From an uncultured Chloroflexota bacterium (lineage in GTDB: Bacteria > Chloroflexota > Dehalococcoidia > UBA3495): DNA of 13,164 nucleotides. The stretch is taken from NCBI GenBank assembly GCA_913020235.1, contig CAJWBT010000027.1, forward strand, positions 1 to 13,164, in the 5' to 3' direction. The translations under genes and the position numbers were made by a program. Each line of letters opens with the position of its first letter. The stretch's first letter is position 1. The notes under the pieces were generated by a model. It ran no database searches. It saw only the letters and a program-made list of their open reading frames with translations, and was not told the DNA's origin. Of the stretch, positions 1 through 7,073 are shown piece by piece.

Positions 1-305
1 AAGGTCCGCCCGTTGGAGATGTAGTCCAGGGTGGAGACCATCTTGGCGGTGATGGCGGGATGCCGCAGGGGAACCAGGAGAACCGTCCCAACCTTGATCT
101 TCTTGGTATTGGCCAGGACCAGGCCCATCATGATAAGCGAATCCAGGGAAGGATGCAGCCAGAACATATGGTCGTCGAGGGTGAGAAAATCGTACCCTTC
201 CTCTTCGGCCCGGACGGCAGCTTCAACCGTCTCGTCAATGCCCACCAGGCCGAGCGATGCGCCGCCCACGCCGGTCCCAATTCGGATCTTCCTGGCCTCG
301 GACAT
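1..305 (-). CDS. Luciferase-like (LLM class) flavin-dependent oxidoreductase, 3' part outside window
   Basis: This is the N-terminal 101 residues of an LLM-class monooxygenase, a TIM-barrel enzyme using reduced FMN or F420 to oxidise an organic substrate in the cytoplasm. The ATG at 305-303 is preceded by a good ribosome binding site (GAGGTGA on the minus strand, around 309-315). The reading frame stays open to the window edge, so the C-terminal two thirds are missing here. The protein opens with a beta strand (KIRIGTGVGG) and carries the family's helix/strand pattern: ETVEAAVRAEEEGYDF, then DHM, then the KVGTVLLVPLRHP strand. It is about 76% identical (77 of 101 positions by my count) to the neighbouring 571-1542 protein, so the two are tandem paralogs. 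The replacements cluster at residues 11-24 and 95-101, next to the cofactor/substrate face in this fold, which suggests different substrates. Family call is firm; cofactor and substrate are unknown. Confidence 0.93.
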   Translation of the reverse strand, partial: MSEARKIRIGTGVGGASLGLVGIDETVEAAVRAEEEGYDFLTLDDHMFWLHPSLDSLIMMGLVLANTKKIKVGTVLLVPLRHPAITAKMVSTLDYISNGRT

Positions 306-437
306 GGATCACCTCATTTCATCCCGTGAAAGGGGAGTAGTGTGGAAACCAGGGCACTCGCCGCGGCGACTCGGGCAAGTGAATGGAAGGTCCCTTGTTT
401 GCCCCGGCTCGTGAGAACAATACTCTATAGCCCGGCG
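303..437 (-). repeat. Duplicated leader, copy 1 (upstream of the 1-305 gene)
   Basis: The noncoding sequence upstream of the first monooxygenase matches the one at 1540-1662. In the 66 bases nearest the start codon I count about 55 identities; a variable stretch with a roughly 9-base length difference follows; then a distal block (403-437) matches at about 30 of 35 positions. The shared distal core reads GAGTATTGT(T/C)CTCAC on the minus strand. The match decays beyond 437. The repeat therefore covers start codon, ribosome binding site and leader, and belongs to the same duplication event as the coding sequences, or is kept by selection for regulation. Confidence 0.8.
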
Positions 438-570
438 CTCCTGCAACTCGGAGCTTTCACCGCGGCGGTAGGAGCAGGTCCCGCCTGGGCCGGCCCCCCA
501 AGATAGGTTCAGGGTTGGCGTCGAGCATGGAATGAGCCACCGATAGACGAGCATGGACCGGCCTGTTCGA

Positions 571-1542
571 TCAGCGGGAAGCTCCCAGGTTGACTCCCAC
601 CAGAGGCAGCACGTCTCGGACAATCGCCTTCAGTTGCTCGTCGTGTTCTTCCGGTGGAGCGGGCACCTCAACGTGGATGTGAGTCAGGCCGGCGTCAAGA
701 TAGGCCTGCAGTTTTTCCGCGCACTGCTGCGGCGTGCCCAGGCATTGCAGGTGATCCGCCATTCCAGGGTTAGAGGGGTGTCCATAGATCTTGGTGCGGT
801 TGGCCGCGGTCGTCTGAATGGCGGCTTCCTTGTCATCCGCAACGTATATTCGGATGATGCTCGCCGGAGTGAAGGTGGATGGATCCCTGCCGTACTCTTG
901 AGCGTACTCCAGCGTGCGGTTCCATACACGCTGGAACCGTCCGGGGCTGACCCAAGAGGCAAACCACCCCTGGCACAGCTTGGCCGCGCGCCGGGTTGCG
1001 GCTTCGGACCTTCCCCGGTGGGCGAGCCAGAATGGAGGCCCCCCGGGCTGAACCGGCGCCGGCATCATGGTGGCGTCCCGGATAGAATAATATCGGCCAT
1101 CGTAGTTGACTTCCTCTCCTGTCCACAGGAGGCGCATGATCTCCAGCGACTCGTTGGTCCTGCCGCCCCGCTCACTCACCTTGACCCCGCAGGACTCGTA
1201 CTCGTGAGAGTAGTCGCCGCCAACGGCCGGGATCAAAAAGACCCGCCCGTGGGCGACATGGTCCAGGGTGGAGACCATTTTGGCGGTGATAGTGGGATGC
1301 CGAAGGGGTACCAGGAGTACCGTCCCCACTTTGATCCGCTTGGTTTTGGCCAAGATCAGGCCCATCATTATGAGCGAATCCAGAGAGGGATGCCGCCAGA
1401 GCATGTGGTCGGCGAGGGTGATGAAATCGTACCCTTCTTCTTCCGCGCGGACGGCAGCTTCAACCGTCTCCTCAACGCCCATCTGGCCGTGGGAAAAGCC
1501 GCCGATTCCGATCCCAATTTCAATCTTTTGGGCTTCGGGCAT
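571..1542 (-). CDS. Luciferase-like (LLM class) flavin-dependent oxidoreductase
   Basis: A complete 323-residue member of the bacterial luciferase-like monooxygenase family, the usual length for a single-domain TIM-barrel enzyme with FMN or F420 as cofactor. The start ATG (1542-1540) follows the site GAGGTGA. Visible family features are the N-terminal strand KIEIGIGIGG, the EEEGYDF...DHM segment at about 34-47, the strand IKVGTVLLVPLRHP at about 69-82, the SERGGRTNESLEIMRLLWTGEE helix region (about 125-146), the following NYDGRYYSI turn, and the PPFWLAHRG strand near 167-175. The C-terminal part (GTPQQCAEKLQAYLDAGL) is the typical closing helix. It sits 265 bases upstream of its truncated paralog at 1-305 on the same strand. 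Both genes have near-identical leaders, so each may carry its own promoter rather than being strictly one operon. Substrate cannot be inferred; F420 versus FMN use cannot be decided by eye. Confidence 0.95.
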   Translation of the reverse strand: MPEAQKIEIGIGIGGFSHGQMGVEETVEAAVRAEEEGYDFITLADHMLWRHPSLDSLIMMGLILAKTKRIKVGTVLLVPLRHPTITAKMVSTLDHVAHGRVFLIPAVGGDYSHEYESCGVKVSERGGRTNESLEIMRLLWTGEEVNYDGRYYSIRDATMMPAPVQPGGPPFWLAHRGRSEAATRRAAKLCQGWFASWVSPGRFQRVWNRTLEYAQEYGRDPSTFTPASIIRIYVADDKEAAIQTTAANRTKIYGHPSNPGMADHLQCLGTPQQCAEKLQAYLDAGLTHIHVEVPAPPEEHDEQLKAIVRDVLPLVGVNLGASR

Positions 1543-1662
1543 GAATCACCTCATTTCATCCCGAGAAAGGGGTGTAGCGCAGAAGCCGGGGCACTCGCGA
1601 AGGCGACTTGATGAAAGGGCGGCTGCTTACCCCGGCTTGTGAGGACAATACTCCACAGGCCG
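1540..1662 (-). repeat. Duplicated leader, copy 2 (upstream of the 571-1542 gene)
   Basis: Partner of the repeat at 303-437: same ribosome binding site and leader, with block 1543-1608 next to the start and block 1628-1662 distal. The similarity stops near the candidate promoter hexamer at 1671-1676, so the -35-like element itself is not duplicated. Confidence 0.8.
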
Positions 1663-1676
1663 GCCTTGTTTGTCAA
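1646..1676 (-). promoter_or_regulatory. Candidate promoter for the 571-1542 monooxygenase
   Basis: On the minus strand a perfect -35-like TTGACA (1676-1671) lies upstream of the conserved GAGTATTGT core (about 1655-1647). The best -10 reading in that core is poor (GAGTAT at a 17-base spacing or AGTATT at 18), so this rests mainly on the -35 match. The paralog's leader has TTGCAG in the comparable place. Confidence 0.3.
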
Positions 1677-2744
1677 TAAGCCATTGGTCCGAAAAGGGTC
1701 TATGTCTCAAGTGTGCGCCTGGCTATCCCCATGCGGGCCCGCTCGCTCATGCCCGGCCACTGTACGAAGCAACGCCGCCGGCCCGTAAAGCTTCACGGCG
1801 GCGCTGGCCGGGGTACACTTCCCCCTCCGCTCTACCGATGCCGTGGTCTGGTGGTCAGCAAAACCGTCCAGGGGCAAGACCGCCCTTTTCCAGCGATTCG
1901 AGGATCGCGGGCCGGTCTCTACTTTGGACAAAGTCGTTGGACACATCCGAACGCGAACTCAGTGAGTCATCGCAGGCTTCGGACGTTGAATTCAGCCTGG
2001 CCCGCCTGGCTGCTCAGCGGCAGGCCGGTGGAGGTCCCGGAGGATCACTTCCCTGATCAGTCCGAGAGCAACGGGCGCCTGCGCCCGTGCAGCGTGTCGC
2101 AGCCTACCCGCCAACAGCTCTTCTTCATGGCCGCGACCTTGGGTATCGTTTGGTGCAGCTTATGCTATCCATCAACCACTTCTACGCACACCTAACCCGG
2201 TTGGAAGCACACCTGCCCGTGCTGCCATTTCGGCGAGCGGTCCCGCCCTAGCCGGTTTGGAGCTGGCCCGGTGAGTGGCACAAAGCCGGGGGGCAGGCCA
2301 ATTCAATCGGGCTAATTCAATGAGGTACGGGACAGGGATTCCAGGGTGACGATTGACAGCAGGGATGCCCATCCATTGCATGAAGGGACAGTGTGGACAA
2401 CGAAGTGGTGTTGATCCATGACCCGCCCGCGACCGGCTTGGTTGACCGCCTCAAGAAGCCGGCTGGAGCCTGGCTGAGGGGTACGGACGAGGAAAATACC
2501 GTGCGACGGGCTACGTCTTTTTCCGCCGGCCGACGCCCGAGTTCATGCTTCTCCCAGTTAAGACGGTTGCTGTCGCCGACGTTCCACCATACCCCAGAGG
2601 CAACCACCGGGGCGAGCGGGAGGTATTTCCGCTCATAGCACCCGGTGGCTACCGTGCGGGACAAGGGCGGCACCGCTACTTGGTCGGGACGGTGGCGAGC
2701 GTATCCCGCCCGGAACACCTATCCGGTGGGGTCGGTCACGATCG
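1663..2744. other. 1.1-kb gap with no supportable gene
   Basis: No reading frame here shows a recognisable protein family, and the open frames overlap on both strands. Things seen: a perfect 7-bp hairpin at 2071-2088 (ACGGGCG, loop CCTG, CGCCCGT); a direct repeat AATTCAAT at 2300-2307 and 2314-2321; and two plus-strand stretches with coding-like third-position GC. One is the 3' half of the open frame 1713-2195. The other is 2393-2638, which begins with GTG after a weak AAGGGA site, gives 81 residues (starting VDNEVVLIHDPPATGLVDRL) and continues past its TAG in the same frame. A minus-strand frame around 1830-1990 also reads protein-like but is interrupted by stops. Decayed genes or an old insertion remnant are possible; I cannot identify either. 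Confidence 0.5.
2071..2088. repeat. Short perfect inverted repeat (7-bp GC stem)
   Basis: ACGGGCG, loop CCTG, CGCCCGT. It has no following T-run on either strand and is not next to a gene end, so it is not a convincing terminator. It is the most regular structure in the 1663-2744 gap. Confidence 0.45.
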
Positions 2745-4016
2745 CTAGGCCGTCCGGCCTGCTGCTTGGGGTGACGCCCACACCATCGAGGAGACCGGCA
2801 TTTGGAGTGGCGCGTAAGGGTACAACGCCACCCTGGTACCGGACCCATGCCTGCTTTCCAAATCCGCCAGAACCTCGGCCCAGGTCCGGTACCAGCTAAC
2901 CTTGTCCGGCGGGCCTATCATCTCCCGGTCGTTCCAGGACAGGTTGGGAGCCAGGACGATGGTTCGGTTGGCCTTCCCCAGGTTGCCGGATATGCGACGG
3001 GGAGTGTAGCCCCGGCCGCCATATTCGGTTCCGAAGCGGCCGGCGAATTGGTGCATGCATTGCCCATCGTAGGAGTAGGAGATAAGCACAACGTCCCCGC
3101 CCTCCTTCAAAGAGCTGGGCACCACCCAGGTGGCACGGTTGGTCTGGCACTCGTCCGGGTAGCTGTTGGCCACCACCACGTCGGCGTCTTCCAGGGTATC
3201 GGTAACGTAAGTCTTGCGCGCCATTTCTACGCCGGTCCGGTGCTCGTCCACGAAGTCACCGGCGAAAAGCCCCACTACCTCGCGGCGGTTGTTCAGCACC
3301 GAGTCCACCTTGAAGTGCAGGCCGGCCAGCCGCGCCGCCTCCTCGATGTCCAGCCGGAAGGCGTTGTCTTCTACCCGGCCCAGGGTGGAGTTATGAGTGC
3401 TGTGCTTGTGGTGGTAGTCGACGGTGTCGATGCCGCTTATGCCGGGCAGGACTAGCTTCCCCCCTCCGCCGAACCCGGCGTGGGGATGGGGGAACAGGCT
3501 GCCGATGCCCAGCCGCAGGTCGCAGTAGGCAAATTCCCGGTTCACCCACATGGGCGTGCCCCGGCTGGTGGTGCCGACGTTGACCAGGTTCTCCCAGATG
3601 CAGTGGTTATAGACGGGGAACCGCTCCACTATATCCCGGCCCAGTTTGGCCACAAACTCCGGGTATAGCAGGGGACGATGGGTGCCGGGCGCGCAAAGGA
3701 AGCGTATCTGATCGTCGGTGATGCCACCGGCATGTAGCTCCTCCAACACGAAGGGAATGATACGGTACGCCGGTGTGGGTTTGGGTATGTCGTCGAAGAG
3801 GATACACACCTGTTTCTTGCCCTTGGCGAGTTCGCTGAGCCGGGGTGACCCGATAGGAGACCCCAGGGCCTGACGCATCTCCTCGTCGGACAGGGGCGGC
3901 TTGTCATGGCCTGCCATCAGGCACTCCGACACCTGCCAGTTTTCGGGGAACGTCAGCCCGACTTCATTATCCCCGTAAAAAGCATTGACCCGGATCTTGA
4001 ATTCTTGCGGTGCCAT
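2745..4016 (-). CDS. LarA-superfamily nickel-dependent 2-hydroxyacid racemase/epimerase
   Basis: A 423-residue protein of the LarA (lactate racemase, DUF2088) superfamily. These enzymes use the nickel-pincer nucleotide cofactor to racemise or epimerise 2-hydroxyacids by hydride transfer. I start it at ATG 4016-4014, after GGAGGGGTG; an in-frame ATG 24 codons upstream (4088) has no such site. Residues matching the LarA active site with correct spacing are His113 (GTHR; LarA His108), His177 in PHPHAGF (His174), Lys187 in GGGGK (Lys184, the covalent cofactor lysine) and His203 in DYHHKH (His200, the nickel ligand). The N-terminal DxxR motif reads D76-I-P-K79, with Lys for the Arg of LarA, so the substrate may not be lactate. 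Cofactor-synthesis genes (larB, larC, larE) are not in the window. The gene stands alone, with long gaps on both sides. Confidence 0.9.
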   Translation of the reverse strand: MAPQEFKIRVNAFYGDNEVGLTFPENWQVSECLMAGHDKPPLSDEEMRQALGSPIGSPRLSELAKGKKQVCILFDDIPKPTPAYRIIPFVLEELHAGGITDDQIRFLCAPGTHRPLLYPEFVAKLGRDIVERFPVYNHCIWENLVNVGTTSRGTPMWVNREFAYCDLRLGIGSLFPHPHAGFGGGGKLVLPGISGIDTVDYHHKHSTHNSTLGRVEDNAFRLDIEEAARLAGLHFKVDSVLNNRREVVGLFAGDFVDEHRTGVEMARKTYVTDTLEDADVVVANSYPDECQTNRATWVVPSSLKEGGDVVLISYSYDGQCMHQFAGRFGTEYGGRGYTPRRISGNLGKANRTIVLAPNLSWNDREMIGPPDKVSWYRTWAEVLADLESRHGSGTRVALYPYAPLQMPVSSMVWASPQAAGRTA

Positions 4017-4350
4017 TTTCACCCCTCCAGTTTGGATGTGCTGGCTCGACCGGTGTTGAACCGAAGCTGAGATCCTGCAACCTTGCACTCAGTGACGAAG
4101 ATCCTGGATGTCTCAAATCATGCCGACGGTGGTGTCGGAGAGTGCCGCTGCCCGCAGCCTACGTCCCACGGCTCGCCGTGTCAAGGGATTGGGCCCCTTC
4201 CTCTGTTGGCGGGGTGCTCAGCGTCGCGTTGCCCGCCATTTCTTTGAACGCATCCGCTCGGCTCATAGGCCATCTAACTTCTAATCGGGACGCACACGCC
4301 TCCAGCCGCTCAGGCAGCTGAACGGGCCACCCAGGCCAGGCTCAAGCCGG
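4017..4350. other. Intergenic region with no gene
   Basis: This divergent gap lies between the LarA-like gene (minus) and the response regulator (plus). The plus-strand open frame 4010-4321 overlaps the LarA start and is rich in Ser, Arg and Pro with no family resemblance, so I do not call it. Apart from the racemase ribosome binding site at its left edge I see nothing recognisable before the AT-rich patch that begins near 4354. Confidence 0.5.
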
Positions 4351-4363
4351 TGCTTGACAGCGG

Positions 4364-4391
4364 TGTTTACATGATGTTACAAATCTATAAT
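4364..4391 (+). promoter_or_regulatory. Candidate promoter for the response regulator
   Basis: A consensus -10 hexamer TATAAT (4386-4391) lies in a sharply AT-rich patch (about 4360-4438) within otherwise GC-rich DNA. The best-placed -35 is TGTTTA (4364-4369, 16-base spacer). A perfect TTGACA at 4354-4359 is too far away (26 bases). A second -10-like TATAAA lies at 4407-4412. An untranslated leader of more than 100 bases, including the small palindrome GGAGGCCCTCC at 4439-4449, would precede the coding region. Confidence 0.5.
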
Positions 4392-4527
4392 TAGGTGTGT
4401 TAGCATTATAAATAAGTGTAAATAGACCATAAAATATTGGAGGCCCTCCATGTGCTGCAAACGGCAGCGGTTGATCTCTCATTCCTCGACCTAGTGATGT
4501 CTGGCGGTAGAAAGGAGGGAACGGACA

Positions 4528-4902
4528 GTGAAAACTGGCAACATCCTGGTAGTGGACGACGAGCGCACGGTCCGAAAGGTTCTGGCTATCGCCCTCACCG
4601 GAGAGGGACACCGGGTTGATACAGTAGGAGATGGCCATGCCGCACTGGAGCAGTTGAAGAATCAGAGCTACGACGTTCTGATTGTGGACCTGAGGATGCC
4701 CGGCCTGGACGGTGAGGGGCTGTTCGAAGTGTTGCGGAAGCAATATCCTGATGCCGCCAAAAGGGTGGTGTTCGTAACCGGCGATACCGCCAGCCCCGAT
4801 TCGCAGGCATTTCTGGAAAGGACGGGAAGACCATTCCTGGCGAAGCCCATGGAGCTTTCGGAAGTCCAGGGAATCGTGCAGGAGATACTGCAGGAGCAGT
4901 AA
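4528..4902 (+). CDS. Single-domain response regulator (CheY-like receiver)
   Basis: A 124-residue stand-alone receiver domain, cytoplasmic, with no output domain. It would accept phosphate from a histidine kinase and act by protein contact. All key residues are present: acidic pair Asp10-Asp11 (ILVVDDE), phosphoacceptor Asp54 in DVLIVDLRMPGLDG, Thr84 in VVFVTGD, and Lys106 in LAKPM. Length is normal for a CheY/DivK-type protein. The start is a GTG at 4528, chosen because AAAGGAGGG lies 7-8 bases upstream and the protein then begins directly at the first beta strand. There is no kinase or phosphotransferase nearby, so its partner must be encoded elsewhere. It is followed within 15 bases by a relic of another receiver domain (4917-5033), suggesting it once headed a two-regulator arrangement or that the relic is a decayed duplicate. 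Confidence 0.93.
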   Translation: MKTGNILVVDDERTVRKVLAIALTGEGHRVDTVGDGHAALEQLKNQSYDVLIVDLRMPGLDGEGLFEVLRKQYPDAAKRVVFVTGDTASPDSQAFLERTGRPFLAKPMELSEVQGIVQEILQEQ

Positions 4903-4916
4903 GTAGCGGGCCCGCC

Positions 4917-5033
4917 GTCACCATTCTCATGGTCGACGATGGGGCCGGCATACGGGAGGCCCTATGGTGGAAGCGCGGCCCGCGTTGGCGCCCAGCGGAG
5001 GAGGCCGTCGTGTTTAGGGCGCCATCACGGTAG
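4917..5033 (+). pseudogene. Relic of a second response-regulator receiver domain
   Basis: In a frame different from the upstream regulator, this stretch reads VTILMVDDGAGIREALWWKRG, matching the canonical receiver opening (xILxVDDxxxIRExL) with the acidic Asp-Asp pair. After about 20 residues the resemblance ends, and a TAG is reached at 5031-5033. No phosphoacceptor segment or conserved Lys follows, no ribosome binding site precedes it, and no ATG/GTG lies before the first strand (the only ATG, at 4929, is inside it). The 3' end overlaps the last codons of the converging molybdenum hydroxylase gene, so the rest of the domain was probably lost by deletion. It is alternatively a chance match, but the pattern is specific. 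Confidence 0.5.
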
Positions 5034-7073
5034 CCGTGGCACGATGGGCAAGTCCCGGATGCGGGACCCCGTGGCGTCGTAGACGGCGTTGTCGATGGCC
5101 GCCGCGATTGGGACGATGGCGGGCTCACCGGCTCCCGTGGATTGAGTCGCGGGATCACCGGCCAGGACAACCTCGATGCGGGGGGTGTCGGTGATGCGCG
5201 GCACCCGGTACCGGCTGAAGCTCGGGTTCAAAAGCCGCCCGGCATCGAACTCCACCGCCTCCCATAGCGCCGTGCCCATACCCATGATGATGGAGCCCTC
5301 GATCTGGTTGCGCGCACCCTCGGGGTTGACCACCAGCCCGCAGTCGAAGGCGGCCACGACTCTCTGTACCTTGACCTCCCGGCCTTCCACCACAACCTCA
5401 ACGCACTCCGCCACGTAGCTGCCGACGTCGTAGCCGATAGCCACGCCGAAACCGGCCGGGGGTCCGGGCCGCCGGGACCCCCAAGCAAACTTGCGGGCCG
5501 CCTCCGTGAGGACCCGGCGCAACCGGGGATGGGTCAGGTTCATGAGCCGAAGTTCCACCGGGTCCAGCTCAAGAGTGGCCGCGATTTCGTCCAGGTGCAC
5601 TTCCCGGGCGAAGTGATTCGCGGCGCCTCCCAACGAACGGAAAGAGCCGGAGCGCAGAGGCGATTCGGCATCGGCCACGGCCACGCGCACGTTGGGGGTG
5701 TTGTAGGGGGTATCGGCGCCGCGCTGTCCACGGTTCGCCCGCTCCCCGGTGTGATACGCGGTGTGCTCCCAGGCCACGATGGTGCCGTCGGCCTTGACCC
5801 CGCTGCGAATCTCAATGAGGGCCGCGGGCCGTACGGTGCTCCATATGAACTCCTCCGGACGATTGTGGGCGACCCGCACGGGCCGGCCGGCCGCCTTCGA
5901 GAGTCGCGCCGCTTCGTAGGCCACCCCGTTGGTTGCCTTGGTGCCAAAGGAGCCGCCGATATCGGTAGCGATGACGTGCACCCGGCCTTCACTCATTCCG
6001 AAGGCCTGGGCCAGCTCGTCCCGCACCCCAAAGGGGCTTCGATCGCCCGACCAGACGGTCAGCTCATTACCGTCCCATGAGGCCACGGCGGCGCTCGGCT
6101 CCAGGGCGGAATTGGAGACGTACGGCACGAAGTAGCGGCTCTCCAGAACGTGGTCGGCCTGGTTGAAGCCCGCCGCCAGCGAGCCCTCTTCTCGAAGGAC
6201 CACCATCTCCCTGGCCTTCTCTTTCAGGAGAGCGGGGAGGTCCCAATCGGACGGTTGCTCCCGGTCTTCCTGCCAGCGGGCCCGTATCCTCTCGAGAGCG
6301 GATGCGGCTGTATCCTCGCGCTCGCCGATCACACCGACAAAGTCGTCCTCTCGAACCACCATGACCACGCCGGCCACGCGTTCGGCCTGGGTGCTATCGA
6401 TTCGTTGCAAACGCGCACCGTAGGAAGGGGGGCGAAGGACCTTGCCGTGGAGCATGCCGGCCACAACAATGTCCTGTGAAAACTTGGCTCGACCGGTGAC
6501 CCGATCAAGAGCATCGGTACGCGGCGCATCGCGGCCCATGAAAAGGAAACCCTCTGGGTCCTTGATGGCTGCGTCATCCGGGATGGGCACCTTGAGGGCT
6601 TGGCCTTGAAGAAGGTCGGCGTAGCTAACTGTCCGGCCGGGCTCTCCGGTCTGGAAGACGTGGCCCTCGCGTGTCGCAAGGCTCGCGGCGGGCGCCGCCC
6701 AGCGCTGAGCTGCCAAACCAATGAGCGTCCGCCGGGCCGTTGCGGCAGCGCGCCGGAGCTGAATCCCGATCGTGCGAGTCGATACGCTGCCCGTGGTCCC
6801 CCGGTCGTAGGGGACCAGTCGGGTGTCGCCCAGGATTACGCGGACCGAATCGAGGGACACGTCCAGCTCGTCGGCGATCGCCATGGTAAAACCGCTGCGG
6901 ATGCCCTGGCCGTATTCAACCTTGCCCGAGAAAGCGACCACGTTGGCTTGTTGGTCCATCACCAGCAAATCCGCCTCCGGCCCGGGCGGCTCGCGGAGTT
7001 CCAGTTCCCCGGCCCATTGGGGAGGGCCGGTGACGACCAGGGCGGCATCCTTGCGAGCGTCGGCGCCGGTCAT
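5025..7073 (-). CDS. Molybdopterin-binding subunit of an IorB-type aldehyde/isoquinoline oxidoreductase (xanthine dehydrogenase family)
   Basis: A 682-residue large subunit of a molybdenum hydroxylase, which hydroxylates a carbon next to nitrogen or an aldehyde carbon using water. I start it at ATG 7073-7071, which has AAAGGAG just upstream and overlaps the stop of the 2Fe-2S gene (ATGA); the frame stays open 122 codons further up, but that part is an out-of-frame reading of the neighbour. Domain order is that of isoquinoline oxidoreductase beta/nicotinate dehydrogenase types: an early VEYGQGIRSGF segment (about 52-62), GTTGSVSTRTIG (92-103), the GRDAPRTDALDRVTGRAKF segment (about 179-199), a glycine-rich GGSFGTK loop, and a C-terminal GAGEP motif whose Glu650 is the expected catalytic base. 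No FAD (CoxM-type) subunit is nearby, consistent with two-subunit enzymes that pass electrons to cytochromes. No signal peptide is evident. Substrate unknown. Confidence 0.92.
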   Translation of the reverse strand: MTGADARKDAALVVTGPPQWAGELELREPPGPEADLLVMDQQANVVAFSGKVEYGQGIRSGFTMAIADELDVSLDSVRVILGDTRLVPYDRGTTGSVSTRTIGIQLRRAAATARRTLIGLAAQRWAAPAASLATREGHVFQTGEPGRTVSYADLLQGQALKVPIPDDAAIKDPEGFLFMGRDAPRTDALDRVTGRAKFSQDIVVAGMLHGKVLRPPSYGARLQRIDSTQAERVAGVVMVVREDDFVGVIGEREDTAASALERIRARWQEDREQPSDWDLPALLKEKAREMVVLREEGSLAAGFNQADHVLESRYFVPYVSNSALEPSAAVASWDGNELTVWSGDRSPFGVRDELAQAFGMSEGRVHVIATDIGGSFGTKATNGVAYEAARLSKAAGRPVRVAHNRPEEFIWSTVRPAALIEIRSGVKADGTIVAWEHTAYHTGERANRGQRGADTPYNTPNVRVAVADAESPLRSGSFRSLGGAANHFAREVHLDEIAATLELDPVELRLMNLTHPRLRRVLTEAARKFAWGSRRPGPPAGFGVAIGYDVGSYVAECVEVVVEGREVKVQRVVAAFDCGLVVNPEGARNQIEGSIIMGMGTALWEAVEFDAGRLLNPSFSRYRVPRITDTPRIEVVLAGDPATQSTGAGEPAIVPIAAAIDNAVYDATGSRIRDLPIVPRLP

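Noticed and set aside
31..414. Plus-strand open frame of 127 codons with a near-twin at 1268-1642
   Set aside because: Both are antisense to the two paralogous monooxygenases; their resemblance to each other is simply the duplication read on the other strand.
553..1611. 352-codon plus-strand open frame
   Set aside because: It is longer than the minus-strand gene it covers, but the minus strand encodes a recognisable luciferase-like protein with a ribosome binding site; the plus frame has no family features.
2545..2748. Fragment HRYLVGTVASVSRPEH reminiscent of IS1634/IS4-type transposases (RRYLVGT motif)
   Set aside because: The resemblance is only a few residues, the surrounding sequence lacks DDE motifs, and no terminal inverted repeats were seen.
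4017..4088. 24-codon upstream extension of the LarA-like gene
   Set aside because: The ATG at 4088 has no ribosome binding site, whereas 4016 follows GGAGGGGTG and begins at the conserved domain.
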